Assembly (NCBI RefSeq): GCF_018885305.1
Contig: NZ_CP076544.1
Location: 620,001-684,000, forward strand
DNA length: 64,000 nt
Direction of reading: 5' to 3'
DNA from: Curtobacterium sp. L6-1
GTDB lineage: Bacteria; Actinomycetota; Actinomycetes; Actinomycetales; Microbacteriaceae
Shown here: positions 55,338 through 64,000 of the stretch, one piece after another
How positions within the stretch are numbered: position 1 is the stretch's first letter
Layout of the letters: every line of letters begins with the position of its first letter
Made by a program: the position numbers and the translations under genes
Notes under the pieces: generated by a model
Told to the model about the DNA's origin: nothing
The model's database searches: none
The model's input: only the letters and a program-made list of their open reading frames with translations

Positions 55338-57437
55338 TCACCGGTCGAGCGAGGCCAGGGCAGACCGGAGCTCCGACCCGAGGTACGGCGCCAGGGTCGT
55401 CGCGAAGGTGGCCGTCAGGTGCGTGGGGTCGCGGTGGCTCAGGACGCCGCCGATCACCGCGGGGCAGACGGTCGCGGTGCAGGTCCACCCGGTCAGGTCG
55501 ACGTACCGTGCGCGGTCGCCGACCTGCCGGACCGCCTCGGCGTTGCCGTCGAACGCGGCCAGTGCCTGGTCGCGCGGCAGGTCGCACGCGCCGGTCGTCG
55601 GCCCCTGCATCTGCGCCAGGCAGGCGACGACGTCGTCGCGGGCGACCGGGTTGTCGCGGACGGCGATCACCGGCACGCCCGCGTCCGTCGCCGAGCGCCA
55701 CGCGCCGACGAGGCCCTGCACGACGGTCTCCTCGTCCGTGCTGCCCGCCGGGACGACCACCGGGCTCTTCGTCGTCGCGTGCGTCACCACGACCGCGTCC
55801 AGGTCGTCGGCGTGGTCGGACACCCACGTCCGCGCGGCCTGCTTCCAGCCCTGGCAGCTGTCGGTGTACGCCTGCGACGGCGCCTCCTGCACCGCGGTCG
55901 TGAAGTAGCAGCCGATGTGACCCGCGACGTCGATGCGCCAGTGCTCGCGCTCGGCGATCACCCGGTACGCCGACAGCAGCGCGTTGCTGTGCGAGTCGCC
56001 GACCGCCAGCAGGTGCTTCCGGTACCCGGTCGTCGGCCCGAGCGAGCAGACGTTGAAGTCGGCGGTGCGGTTCGACCAGCAGGCCGGGCGGTTCACGTCG
56101 TCACCCGCGACGGCGGCCGGGGCGGGCACCCGCACGTCGGCCAGCTGCGGGTTCACGCACGGGTCGTCGGAGCCGATCCGCGCGGCCGCGCCGAAGCAGT
56201 CGACGTCACCGGCGGCGAGCCGCTCCGTCAACGCCGCCGCCTGCACCTGCTGCACCCGGAGCGCCGTGAGCGTGCCGGCGCCGAGGGCCACGACGGCGAT
56301 CGTCGCGACGAGACCGAGCAGCGCGACGCGGCGGGGACGCAGCCGTGCCGTCCACGCCGCCGAGCGCACCGGCTCCTCGACGAACCGCGTCGTGACCGCG
56401 GCGAGCACGACCGAGCCGACGAGCACCGCGACCTTGCTCGTCGTCCCCAGCGGGTGGCCGAGCACGACGGGCAGGAGCACGACGGCCGGCCAGTGCCAGA
56501 GGTACAGCGCGTACGAGGTCCGCCCGAGGAACGCCACCGGCTGCCGGCGGCCGAGCGCCGCCAGCCCGCTCCGCGCGCCGGCCGTGACGACGAGCGCGGC
56601 GGACAGCACCGGCAGGAGCGCGGCGGTGCCCGGGAACGGCGTCGCCGGGGTGATCACGAGGACGGCGGCGAGCAGGCCGACGACACCGAGCCACGTGCCT
56701 CCCGTCCGGACCAGCCGGGCGCGGACGGTGTCCCGCTCGACGAGCGGCACCGTCGCGACGAGCCCGCCGAGCGCGAACTCCCACGCACGCGTCGCCGTGG
56801 AGAAGTAGGCGATGCCCGGGGCGGTGCGGGTCTCGACGACGCACCACACCAGCGACGCGACCACCACGGCGCCCAGGAGCACGCGGGCGGTGCGGACCGG
56901 GTCGGCCCACCGGGTGCGGCGGAGGGCCGTCCCGAGCAGCAGGAGGAGCACCGGCAGGCCGATGTAGAACTGCTCCTCGACGGACAGCGACCAGAAGTGC
57001 TGGAACGGCGAGGGACGGTTGTCGCTCGCCAGGTAGTCGACCGAGTCGGACGCCAGTTGCCAGTTCTGCAGGGAGACGGCCGAAGCGATCAGCTCACGGC
57101 CGTACTGGCCCCACCGCGAGCTCGGCACGACGACGAGCACCGCGATGCCCGTCGCCGTCAGCGTGGTGAATGCCCCGGGCAGGAGCCGCTTCACCCGACG
57201 TGTCCAGAAGCCCGCCAGGCCGATCCGTCCGGTGCGCAGCTGCTCGCGGAGCAGGTGCCCGGTGATGAGGTAGCCCGAGATCACGAAGAACACGTCGACG
57301 CCCACGAAGCCGCCGGGCAGGCGGTTCGGCCACAGGTGGTAGACCACCACGGCGAGGACCGCGAAGGCCCGGAGTGCCTGGACGTCCCAGCGGGTCGCGT
57401 CGGTGGGACCGGGGCGGTCGCGGGACGGTACGGACAT
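55338..57437 (-). CDS. OafA-type acyltransferase fused to SGNH domain
   Basis: 699 residues. Residues 15-385: acyltransferase-3 domain with QALRAFAVLAVVVYHLWP (His34), GVDVFFVISGYLITG and FWSLSVEEQFYIGLP, about ten to eleven hydrophobic segments. Residues 440-699: extracytoplasmic SGNH domain with GDSH (480-483) and DPTHLT (Asp670, His673), the catalytic Ser and Asp-His pair. Such fusions take acyl groups across the membrane and attach them (often acetyl) to surface glycans. Cys pairs in the linker (CFGAAARIGSDDPC) may form disulfides. Confidence 0.92.
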   Translation of the reverse strand: MSVPSRDRPGPTDATRWDVQALRAFAVLAVVVYHLWPNRLPGGFVGVDVFFVISGYLITGHLLREQLRTGRIGLAGFWTRRVKRLLPGAFTTLTATGIAVLVVVPSSRWGQYGRELIASAVSLQNWQLASDSVDYLASDNRPSPFQHFWSLSVEEQFYIGLPVLLLLLGTALRRTRWADPVRTARVLLGAVVVASLVWCVVETRTAPGIAYFSTATRAWEFALGGLVATVPLVERDTVRARLVRTGGTWLGVVGLLAAVLVITPATPFPGTAALLPVLSAALVVTAGARSGLAALGRRQPVAFLGRTSYALYLWHWPAVVLLPVVLGHPLGTTSKVAVLVGSVVLAAVTTRFVEEPVRSAAWTARLRPRRVALLGLVATIAVVALGAGTLTALRVQQVQAAALTERLAAGDVDCFGAAARIGSDDPCVNPQLADVRVPAPAAVAGDDVNRPACWSNRTADFNVCSLGPTTGYRKHLLAVGDSHSNALLSAYRVIAEREHWRIDVAGHIGCYFTTAVQEAPSQAYTDSCQGWKQAARTWVSDHADDLDAVVVTHATTKSPVVVPAGSTDEETVVQGLVGAWRSATDAGVPVIAVRDNPVARDDVVACLAQMQGPTTGACDLPRDQALAAFDGNAEAVRQVGDRARYVDLTGWTCTATVCPAVIGGVLSHRDPTHLTATFATTLAPYLGSELRSALASLDR

Positions 57438-57444
57438 CGCGGAG

Positions 57445-57450
57445 AGTCTA
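57445..57450 (-). promoter_or_regulatory. Candidate leaderless -10 (TAGACT)
   Basis: Minus-strand TAGACT is followed by 7 nt and ATG 57437. Confidence 0.6.
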
Positions 57451-57511
57451 TGTATCGCGGATCGTGCACGTCGGGCGGCACACCACGTCCGGTCCGCCCC
57501 GGCGCGCCGGA

Positions 57512-57517
57512 TACGCT
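57512..57517 (+). promoter_or_regulatory. Candidate leaderless -10 (TACGCT) for manA
   Basis: TACGCT is followed by CGTGTC and ATG 57524. Confidence 0.6.
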
Positions 57518-57523
57518 CGTGTC

Positions 57524-58747
57524 ATGTTCCTCGGCATCACGAACACCCCGCGCGACTACGCCTGGGGGTCCGTCTCCGCGATCCCCGAACTGCTCGGACG
57601 CACCGTCACCGGCGTCCCGCAGGCCGAACTCTGGCTCGGCGCGCACGCCGGCAGCCCGAGCGTCGTCGTCAACCCGGCGATGGTCGGCGGCGCCGACACG
57701 CTCCTCGACTGGATCGACGCCGAGCCGCAGACCGCCCTCGGTGCCGAGCGCACCGGCCTGCCGTTCCTGCTCAAGGTGCTCGCCGCCGCCGCACCGCTGT
57801 CCCTGCAGGCACACCCCACGCCCGAGCAGGCGCGCGAGGGCTTCGACCGCGAGGAGGCCGCCGGCGTCCCGCTCGACGACCCGGCCCGCAACTACAAGGA
57901 CCCATTCCCGAAGCCCGAGCTCGTCGTCGCGCTGAGCGAACGGTTCGAGGCGCTGAGCGGCTTCCGCCCGGTGTCCGAGGCGCTCGCCGAGGTCGAGGCG
58001 CTCGACGCCGGCTCCGGCCGGCTCGGCCCGCTGGTCGTGCACCTGCAGCACGGGCTCGAGGACACCGTCCGCTGGCTCGAGGAGACCGACGACTCGGCAC
58101 GCGCGGTGATCGGCGCGGTCGGGCACCTGGCCACCGAAGCCGTCGCCGCCGCCGGGCCGGACGCCGTCGTGTCGCCGAACACCGCGACCGCCGCCGACCT
58201 CGCCCGCGCCTACCCGGAGGACCCGGGCGTCGTGGTGTCGCTCCTCATGCACCGGGTGACGCTCGCCCGCGGCGAGGCGATGTACCTGCCCGCGGGCAAC
58301 ATCCACGCGTACCTCGACGGCCTGGGCATCGAGCTGATGGCGCCGTCCGACAACGTGCTCCGCGGCGGACTCACCCCGAAGCACGTCGACGTCCCGGAGC
58401 TGCTGCGCGTCCTCGACTTCACCGCGCACCCGGCACCGCTGCTGGAGCCGGAGCACCTGGCGCCGGCGGTCGACCGCTTCGCCCCCGAGGGCGTCGGCTT
58501 CGCGCTCGTCCGGGTGACGAGCGACGGCCGTCCCGTCGGGCTCGGCACGGGCGGGACCGCACCGCTCGACGGCCCGTCGATCGCGATCTGCACCGAGGGG
58601 GCCGTTACGCTCGTCGGCGCCCACTCGGCCACGCTGCTCCGCCAGGGGGAGTCCTGCTACGTGACGCCAGACGAGGGCGACGTCACCGTCGAGGCCGACG
58701 CGGGCAGCGGCGCCACCGCCACGGTCTTCATCGCGACCGGCGCGTAG
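57524..58747 (+). CDS. manA: Mannose-6-phosphate isomerase, class I
   Basis: 407 residues. It interconverts fructose-6-phosphate and mannose-6-phosphate, the entry to GDP-mannose. Zn-binding cupin motifs: LSLQAHPTPEQA (Gln/His) and PEPNYKDPFPKPE-like KDPFPKPELVVAL (Glu), AGNIHAYLDGLGIELMAPSDNVLRGGLTPKHVDVPEL (His and Arg). It supplies mannose for the mannose synthase and GDP-sugar users. The next gene, galE, follows after a hairpin. Confidence 0.94.
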   Translation: MFLGITNTPRDYAWGSVSAIPELLGRTVTGVPQAELWLGAHAGSPSVVVNPAMVGGADTLLDWIDAEPQTALGAERTGLPFLLKVLAAAAPLSLQAHPTPEQAREGFDREEAAGVPLDDPARNYKDPFPKPELVVALSERFEALSGFRPVSEALAEVEALDAGSGRLGPLVVHLQHGLEDTVRWLEETDDSARAVIGAVGHLATEAVAAAGPDAVVSPNTATAADLARAYPEDPGVVVSLLMHRVTLARGEAMYLPAGNIHAYLDGLGIELMAPSDNVLRGGLTPKHVDVPELLRVLDFTAHPAPLLEPEHLAPAVDRFAPEGVGFALVRVTSDGRPVGLGTGGTAPLDGPSIAICTEGAVTLVGAHSATLLRQGESCYVTPDEGDVTVEADAGSGATATVFIATGA

Positions 58748-58772
58748 TCGGGCACCTCGGCGGGCGCCCGCC

Positions 58773-58807
58773 AGCGGACGGGCCCGGCTGCGCCCGGCCC
58801 GTCCGCT
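58773..58807 (+). terminator. Hairpin between manA and galE
   Basis: AGCGGACGGGCCCGG with CCCGGCCCGTCCGCT, a 15-bp stem with one mismatch. Its right arm touches the galE -10 box. Confidence 0.6.
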
Positions 58808-58812
58808 AGCGT
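58807..58812 (+). promoter_or_regulatory. Candidate leaderless -10 (TAGCGT) for galE
   Basis: TAGCGT is followed by GGCGGC and ATG 58819. Confidence 0.6.
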
Positions 58813-58818
58813 GGCGGC

Positions 58819-59781
58819 ATGAGTTGGTTGGTCACCGGCGGTGCCGGGTACATCGGGTCCCACGTCGTCCGAGCGCTGGGTTCGGCGGGCATCGACACGG
58901 TCGCGTTCGACGACCTCTCGAGCGGGTTCCGGGCCTTCGTGCCCCGGGACGTCCCCTTCGTCGAGGGCACCATCCTCGACGGCGCCCTGCTCGAGCGCAC
59001 CCTGCGTGAGCACGACGTGACCGGGGTCGTGCACGTCGCCGGCTTCAAGTACGCGGGCGTCTCGGTCGAGCGACCGCTGCACACCTACGAGCAGAACGTC
59101 ACCGGCATGGCGACCCTGCTGCGCGCGATGGCCGCGGTGGACGTCGACAAGGTCGTGTTCTCGTCGAGCGCGGCCGTCTACGGCACGCCGGACGTCGACG
59201 TCGTGGTCGAGGAGACGCCGAAGGCCCCCGAGTCCCCGTACGGCGAGTCGAAGCTCATCGGCGAGTGGCTGCTGCGCGACATGGAGGTCGCGCGGGGCTT
59301 CACCACGACGTCGCTGCGCTACTTCAACGTGGTCGGGTCGGGGGAGCCGGACCTGTACGACGCCAGCCCGCACAACCTCTTCCCGCTCGTCTTCGACGCC
59401 CTGCTCGCCGGTCGCACGCCCCGGATCAACGGCGACGACTACGCCACCCCGGACGGCACGTGCGTCCGCGACTACGTCCACGTCGCCGACCTGGCGCACT
59501 CGCACGCCGTCGCCGCCCGGAAGCTCGAGGCCGGTGAGCCGCTCGAGCGCGCCTACAACCTCGGCAGCGGGGACGGCGTCAGCGTCCGCCAGATCATGGA
59601 CGCGATGGCCCGGGGGACCGGCATCGACTTCCGTCCCGAGGTCGCGCCGCGTCGCGCCGGCGACCCGGCACGCATCGTCGCCACCGGCGAGGCGGCCGGG
59701 CGGGACCTGGAGTGGGCGATGCGGCACACGCTCGACGAGATGGTGACGAGCGCCTGGGAGGCCCGGCGCCGGGCCGCGTAG
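58819..59781 (+). CDS. galE: UDP-glucose 4-epimerase
   Basis: 320 residues. It interconverts UDP-glucose and UDP-galactose with bound NAD. Motifs: WLVTGGAGYIGSHVV, VHVAGFKYAGVSVERP, FSSSAAVYG, SPYGESKLIGE (Tyr/Lys), SLRYFNVVG and GTCVRDYVHVADLA. It provides galactose donors for surface glycans. A perfect 12-bp hairpin follows. Confidence 0.93.
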   Translation: MSWLVTGGAGYIGSHVVRALGSAGIDTVAFDDLSSGFRAFVPRDVPFVEGTILDGALLERTLREHDVTGVVHVAGFKYAGVSVERPLHTYEQNVTGMATLLRAMAAVDVDKVVFSSSAAVYGTPDVDVVVEETPKAPESPYGESKLIGEWLLRDMEVARGFTTTSLRYFNVVGSGEPDLYDASPHNLFPLVFDALLAGRTPRINGDDYATPDGTCVRDYVHVADLAHSHAVAARKLEAGEPLERAYNLGSGDGVSVRQIMDAMARGTGIDFRPEVAPRRAGDPARIVATGEAAGRDLEWAMRHTLDEMVTSAWEARRRAA

Positions 59782-59800
59782 CCCGCTGCGGTCCGCCTCG

Positions 59801-59829
59801 GCGCGCCCCGGGCTCGTCCCGGGGCGCGC
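59801..59829 (+). terminator. Hairpin terminator after galE
   Basis: GCGCGCCCCGGG (59801-59812) with CCCGGGGCGCGC (59818-59829), a perfect 12-bp stem with loop CTCGT. Confidence 0.7.
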
Positions 59830-59923
59830 TCGTGTCCCCCGAACGCCCCGCAGACGGCCTGCGACACGCCCGAACGGGGGACATGCCACGGCGGAACGCG
59901 GAGGGGCTTCTATGATCCGCGAC

Positions 59924-59956
59924 TTGACTCTCGGGAATCACACCGCTGTAATTACA
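59924..59956 (+). promoter_or_regulatory. whiB promoter with palindrome over the -10
   Basis: TTGACT (59924-59929), 17 bases, then TGTAAT (59947-59952): the best sigma-70-type promoter in the window. The -10 lies inside the perfect 10-bp palindrome TGTAATTACA (59947-59956), a candidate operator. Confidence 0.7.
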
Positions 59957-60009
59957 CCGACGGCACCGTCGTCATGCTCCCGCAACCGAGACGTCAAGGG
60001 GTGATCAGG

Positions 60010-60333
60010 GTGAGTGCATCCGACTTCGAAGCCGGAGTGCCGAACGACTGGCACGTCGACCCCGTCGCGCTCGGTGTGCCGGGTGTCCGCCGGCCGTCCG
60101 ACGCCGACGAGGAGAACCCGCTCTCGTGGCAGGTCGACTCGCTGTGCGCGCAGACCGACCCCGAGGCCTTCTTCCCCGAGAAGGGCGGCTCGACGCGCGA
60201 GGCCAAGAAGATCTGCACCTCGTGCGAGGTCCGCACCCAGTGCCTCGAGTACGCCCTCGAGAACGACGAACGCTTCGGCATCTGGGGCGGGCTGTCCGAG
60301 CGCGAGCGCCGGAAGCTGCGCAAGCGCGCCTAG
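60010..60333 (+). CDS. WhiB-family [4Fe-4S] transcription regulator
   Basis: 107 residues. Four conserved cysteines, Cys46, Cys69, Cys72 and Cys78, hold the iron-sulfur cluster (C-x22-C-x2-C-x5-C); GIWGGLSERERRKLRKRA is the conserved turn plus basic DNA-contact tail. Members act with the housekeeping sigma factor and control division, redox response and surface functions. Start at GTG 60010 has AAGGGG 8 nt upstream; GTG 60001 is possible. It is next to manA and a cell-surface glycosyltransferase, as whiB2/whmD is in mycobacteria. The leader is about 50 nt, unlike the leaderless neighbours. Confidence 0.93.
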   Translation: MSASDFEAGVPNDWHVDPVALGVPGVRRPSDADEENPLSWQVDSLCAQTDPEAFFPEKGGSTREAKKICTSCEVRTQCLEYALENDERFGIWGGLSERERRKLRKRA

Positions 60334-60390
60334 CGTCCACAGGTTCACGCCGCGCCGCCGTACGCGGCCGGCACCGTGCCTCCCGGCCCG

Positions 60391-60396
60391 TAGAGT
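60391..60396 (+). promoter_or_regulatory. Candidate -10 (TAGAGT)
   Basis: TAGAGT lies 9 nt before ATG 60406. Confidence 0.55.
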
Positions 60397-60405
60397 GGCG
60401 CCGTC

Positions 60406-63252
60406 ATGCAGCCCAGTGCCTCTCCACGCCGCGTCACAGCGATCCTCATCGCTGCCGACGGGGCGGACCACCTCGACCGCACCCTGAACGCCCTCGCTGC
60501 GCAGACCCGTCCGCCCGAGGCGCTCGTGGTCGTCGACGTCGGCTCGACCGACGGGTCGACCTCGGAGCTGTCGTTCGGCGGCAGCGCCCAGCTCTCGCGC
60601 ATCCCCGCCGGCCGCCCGTTCGGTGCGGCCGCGCGGCACGGTGAGCAGGTCGCTCCCCGTGCCGAGGAGGGCGTCGACGAGTGGCTCTGGCTCGTCGGGC
60701 ACGACAACAGCCCGACACCCGGCTCCCTCGCCGCCCTGCTCGCCGCCGTCGAGATCGCCCCCTCGGTCGCGATCGCCGGCCCGAAGCTCGTGAACGTCGA
60801 GGACCCCGCCCGGATCGCGGCCTTCGGCGAGAGCATGACCCGCCTCGGACGCTCCGTGACGCTCGTGCAGGACGAGCTCGACCAGGGGCAGCACGACCGG
60901 CACACCGACGTCCTCGGCGTCTCCGCCGGCGGGATGCTCGTCCGCCGCTCCGTCTGGAACAGCCTCGGCGGCTTCGACCCCGCGCTGCCGGACGTCGACG
61001 CCGCACTCGACTTCTCCGTCCGCGCCCGACTCGCCGGCCACCGCGTCGCCGTCGTCCCGGAGGCCCGGGCCACCAGCGCCGGGCCGATCGAGGAGTTCGG
61101 GCGTGCGAAGGTCTCCGAGCGTCGCCGCGTCCGGATGCACCGGCAGGCGCAGCTGCACCGCCGCCTGACCTACGCGCCGGCCGGAGCGCTCTGGATCCAC
61201 TGGCTCACGCTCGTCCCCTTCGCGATCGGACGTGCCCTCGGGCACCTCGTCGCGAAGCACCCGGCCGCCGTCGGCGGGGAGCTCGCCGCCGCCTTCGCCG
61301 TCGCGTTCGGCGGCGGGGTCGGTCGGGCCCGACGCACCCTGCAGGCGAACCGGAAGACCGGATGGGCGGCGATCGAACCACTGCGCGTCAGCTGGCGGCG
61401 GGTGCACGAACACCGCACCACCTCGCGCGACGTCGAACTCGCACGGGTCGAGGACGCCCCGATCGCCCGGGCGTCGTTCCTCGGCGACGGCGGCGTCTGG
61501 GTCGTCCTGGCCGCGGTCGTGCTCAGCATCGTGACGCTGTTCCCGCTGCTCGGCTCCCCGGCGCTCACCGGCGGGGGACTCCTGCCGCTGAGCACCTCCG
61601 TCGGGGACCTCTGGCGGAACGTCGGCTCCGGCTGGCACGCGCTCGGCACGGGCTTCGCCGGTCCGTCCGACCCGTTCGCCGCCGTCGTCGCGGTCCTCGG
61701 GACGATCACGTTCTGGTCGCCGTCCACCTCGGTCGTCCTCGTCGTGCTGCTGTCGTTCCCGCTCGCCGCCCTCGGCGCGTGGGCCGCGGTGCGCAAGGTC
61801 ACGACGCGGACCTGGGTGCCGGTCATCGGCGCGGTCCTCTACACGCTCGCCCCCGCACTCGTCGGCGCCGTCACCACCGGACACCTCGGCGCGGTCATCG
61901 CACACGTGCTCCTGCCCTGGCTGTTCCTGACGCTCGTCGAGGCGCACCGGTCCTGGGCCTCGTCCTCGGGCGCCGCGCTGCTCTTCGCCGTCGTCGCCGC
62001 GTCCGCCCCGTCGCTCCTGCCGATCCTGCTGGTCGGCTGGCTCCTCTCGCTCGCGGTCGGCTGGCGGCACGCGCACCGCCGGGTCTTCGTGCCGATCCCG
62101 GCCGCCGTCCTCTTCGTCCCGCTCGTGCTCACGCAGATCGCCCGCGGCAACCCACTCGCCGTCTTCGCCGACCCGGGCGTCCCGTCCGCGACCCCGGCGC
62201 CGAGCGCCCTGCAGCTCGCGATCGGGCAGCCGCTGCCGGACTGGAACGGGTGGCTGTCGGCGACGGCGCCGCTCGGACTCGTCGAGGCGGCCCTGCCGAT
62301 CGCGATGGCGGTCCTGGCCCTCCCGCTCCTGGCGAGCGCCCTCGGTGCCGTGCTCGGCCACCGCTGGTCCGTCGCCGGCACCGCGCTCCTCGCCGCCCTG
62401 CTCGGCTACGCGACCGCCTTCGGCGCCACGCACCTCGCGGTCAGCGGCGTCGGGTCGACCACCACCATCGTCTGGCCGGGCAGCGCGCTGTCCGTCACGG
62501 CACTGGGTCTCGTCGTCGCCGCGTCCATCGGCGTCGACACCGTCCCGCGGGCAGCCCCGGTCGTCGGTCTCGTCGCGTGCGTGTTCGCCGCCGTCGCGGT
62601 CGCCCCCGCCTTCGCCGCGTTCCACCTCGACCGGGCATCGATCCAGCCCACCTCGGGCCGGGTGCTGAGCGCGTACGTGAACGCCGAGGCGCAGGCCAAC
62701 CCGGACGTCGGCACCCTCGTCGTCCAGCCGCAGTCCGACGGGTCCCTCGCCGTCGCGCTCGAGCGGGGGCAGGGGTCCACGCTCGACGACCAGTCGACGC
62801 TCGACGCCACCGCGCTGTCGCTCAGCCGGTCCGGCTCGCAGCTGGCGACGCTCGCCGGCAACCTCGCGAGCCGCAGCGGCTACGACCCGGAACCCGCCCT
62901 CCGCGAGCTCGGCATCAGCTTCGTGCTCCTCGACGACGCGCCGGACGACCCCGAGGCCCGGACCGTGCACGACCGCGCCGCCGGGGCGATCGGGCAGAAC
63001 GCGCTCTTCACGAGCATCGGCGAGACCACGAACGGCGCCCTGTTCCACTACGAGGGGAAGGTGGACCGCACGAGCACCGGCTCGGCCGCAGTGCAGGCCG
63101 CCCACGTGCTGCACCTCGTGGTGATCGGCGTGGTCTTCGGAGCCGCCGCCCTGCTCGCCGTGCCGACCGCACCGCGTCGCCGCCGCGCGACGTCGAACGT
63201 CATCGAGGCCGACGAACCCGCCACCACCTTCGACGAGGAGCGCGACGAATGA
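60406..63252 (+). CDS. Large GT2-like protein with polytopic membrane C-terminal part
   Basis: 948 residues. Residues 5-250 are a GT2-like domain: RRVTAILIAADGADHLDRTLNAL, VVVDVGSTDGST, LVGHDNSPTPGSL and GGMLVRRSVWNSLGGFDP; the DxD position reads HDN, which may lower or alter activity. From about 365 to 780 there are at least ten hydrophobic segments, and the C terminus has an outer loop and a final segment with a charged tail. This layout occurs next to whiB in actinobacteria. The DUF5719-type gene follows with ATGA overlap, so both act together at the membrane, likely in cell-envelope glycan or protein glycosylation; exact activity unknown. Confidence 0.8.
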   Translation: MQPSASPRRVTAILIAADGADHLDRTLNALAAQTRPPEALVVVDVGSTDGSTSELSFGGSAQLSRIPAGRPFGAAARHGEQVAPRAEEGVDEWLWLVGHDNSPTPGSLAALLAAVEIAPSVAIAGPKLVNVEDPARIAAFGESMTRLGRSVTLVQDELDQGQHDRHTDVLGVSAGGMLVRRSVWNSLGGFDPALPDVDAALDFSVRARLAGHRVAVVPEARATSAGPIEEFGRAKVSERRRVRMHRQAQLHRRLTYAPAGALWIHWLTLVPFAIGRALGHLVAKHPAAVGGELAAAFAVAFGGGVGRARRTLQANRKTGWAAIEPLRVSWRRVHEHRTTSRDVELARVEDAPIARASFLGDGGVWVVLAAVVLSIVTLFPLLGSPALTGGGLLPLSTSVGDLWRNVGSGWHALGTGFAGPSDPFAAVVAVLGTITFWSPSTSVVLVVLLSFPLAALGAWAAVRKVTTRTWVPVIGAVLYTLAPALVGAVTTGHLGAVIAHVLLPWLFLTLVEAHRSWASSSGAALLFAVVAASAPSLLPILLVGWLLSLAVGWRHAHRRVFVPIPAAVLFVPLVLTQIARGNPLAVFADPGVPSATPAPSALQLAIGQPLPDWNGWLSATAPLGLVEAALPIAMAVLALPLLASALGAVLGHRWSVAGTALLAALLGYATAFGATHLAVSGVGSTTTIVWPGSALSVTALGLVVAASIGVDTVPRAAPVVGLVACVFAAVAVAPAFAAFHLDRASIQPTSGRVLSAYVNAEAQANPDVGTLVVQPQSDGSLAVALERGQGSTLDDQSTLDATALSLSRSGSQLATLAGNLASRSGYDPEPALRELGISFVLLDDAPDDPEARTVHDRAAGAIGQNALFTSIGETTNGALFHYEGKVDRTSTGSAAVQAAHVLHLVVIGVVFGAAALLAVPTAPRRRRATSNVIEADEPATTFDEERDE

Positions 63253-64000
63253 GCACGAGCACCGCGCGCCGCTGGGCGCTCCGCGGCACCGCGACCGCCG
63301 TCGCCGTCGTCGTGGCGGCCGGCACCATCGCCGCCGCGCACACGATCGGCACCACCGTGGACCCCGGTCACCCGGCCGGGCGCACCGTCACGCCGGTGCC
63401 GGCCGCGGCCGAGCGGGTCTGCGCGGGCAGCGCGCTCCGCCTGTCCGACGACGCGGGCAACGACGCCACCCGCGCCACCGCCGTCGGCTCGCCGGAGATC
63501 GCGAGCGCGACGACCGGCGACCGGGTCGAGCGGTCCGAGCTGCAGGGATCGACGACCGGCAGCAGCGCGCCGACGCTGCTGACCGCTCCCGCTGGCGACT
63601 CCGCCCCGCAGGTCGCGGGCAGCACGGTCCAGAACGTCTCCGAGGGCGACGTCGTCGGTGTCGGCGCCGCGTCCTGCGACGACCCCACCCAGTCCACGTG
63701 GCTGGTCGGCGGGTCGACCGAGACCGGCCGTACGAGCCTCGTCACCCTCGCGAACCCGACCGACGTCAACGCCACCGTCGACCTGGCGATCGCCGATGCG
63801 AACGGCACCGTCAGCGCCCCGGGAACGAGCGGCATCGTCGTCGCCCCGAACTCGCAGAAGGTCGTCCCGCTGTCCGGCTTCGTCACCGACCAGGGTGCGA
63901 CCGTCGTGCACGTCACCTCCACCGGCGGGCAGATCGTGGCGCACATGCAGGAGACCGTCGTCCGGACGCTGACGCCCGGCGGGTTCGACATCGTCTCCGG
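63249..64000 (+). CDS. DUF5719-type secreted protein, 5' part
   Basis: The 5' 250 residues; the gene runs out of the window. An N-terminal hydrophobic segment (about 13-30) acts as signal or anchor. The outer part has a Cys pair (RVCAGSAL ... ASCDDPTQSTWLVGG), and the TSLVTLANPTDVNATVDLAI and GGQIVAHMQETV segments typical of a conserved actinobacterial protein of unknown function (DUF5719). The start overlaps the preceding stop as ATGA. Confidence 0.75.
   Translation, partial: MSTSTARRWALRGTATAVAVVVAAGTIAAAHTIGTTVDPGHPAGRTVTPVPAAAERVCAGSALRLSDDAGNDATRATAVGSPEIASATTGDRVERSELQGSTTGSSAPTLLTAPAGDSAPQVAGSTVQNVSEGDVVGVGAASCDDPTQSTWLVGGSTETGRTSLVTLANPTDVNATVDLAIADANGTVSAPGTSGIVVAPNSQKVVPLSGFVTDQGATVVHVTSTGGQIVAHMQETVVRTLTPGGFDIVS

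Noticed and set aside
59938..63114. Very long open frame on the minus strand opposite the large glycosyltransferase
   Set aside because: It is a shadow of GC-rich codon bias: Arg/Gly/Asp-rich, no family motifs, no start signal, and the plus-strand protein has clear GT2 and membrane features.

Overview
This is a 64 kb, very GC-rich window (about 70% or more, strong third-position G/C) from an actinobacterium, most likely of the family Microbacteriaceae and Curtobacterium-like. The basis is gene content (WhiB regulator, AccD/AccE acyl-CoA carboxylase, DUF5719-type protein), GTG/TTG starts, TANNNT -10 boxes and many apparently leaderless genes. The genus is inferred from protein style only. No rRNA, tRNA, CRISPR array or insertion sequence was recognised.

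Layout. 1-3962: the end of an RNA methyltransferase gene and a three-gene two-component module (response regulator, histidine kinase, kinase-like membrane partner). 3963-4555: repeat-rich intergenic DNA. 4556-7830: accE/accD on the minus strand, then birA and a PH-domain membrane protein. 7908-11933: UDP-glucose dehydrogenase, a GT-C-like membrane protein and a membrane-anchored pentapeptide-repeat protein. 12022-17573: gtrA, purK, a secreted GH6-type protein, purE and a lipoprotein. 17675-57437: a cell-surface polysaccharide locus of about 40 kb. 57524-59781: manA and galE. 60010-64000: a WhiB regulator, a very large glycosyltransferase/membrane protein and the start of a DUF5719-type protein.

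How it works together. rmlA, rmlB, rmlC and rmlD make dTDP-rhamnose. ugd makes UDP-glucuronate, galE UDP-galactose, and manA plus a polyprenol-phosphate mannose synthase feed mannose donors. At least ten glycosyltransferases build chains, and a Wzm/Wzt-type ABC exporter with a C-terminal extension can move a finished polymer. Two WaaL/Wzy-like ligases/polymerases, two related 'WAEDG' membrane proteins, three DUF2142-like membrane proteins, an OafA-SGNH acyltransferase and GtrA/flippase-type proteins suggest additional polymerisation, transfer and decoration outside the membrane. Secreted proteins in the same DNA (GH6-type, lysozyme-like with the same C-terminal repeat, GH25-like, right-handed beta-helix) look like wall- or glycan-facing partners.

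The most notable signals are: a ~100-residue surface repeat shared by two different secreted enzymes; a set of genes whose -10 box lies only 6-9 nt before the start codon; short tandem duplications that begin exactly at several stop codons; paired ligase/membrane-protein modules; a two-component module with a second sensor-like protein lacking a visible ATP site; and the placement of the polysaccharide locus inside a housekeeping neighbourhood (accD-accE-birA-PH-gtrA-purK-purE ... manA-whiB) that is recognisable in mycobacteria.
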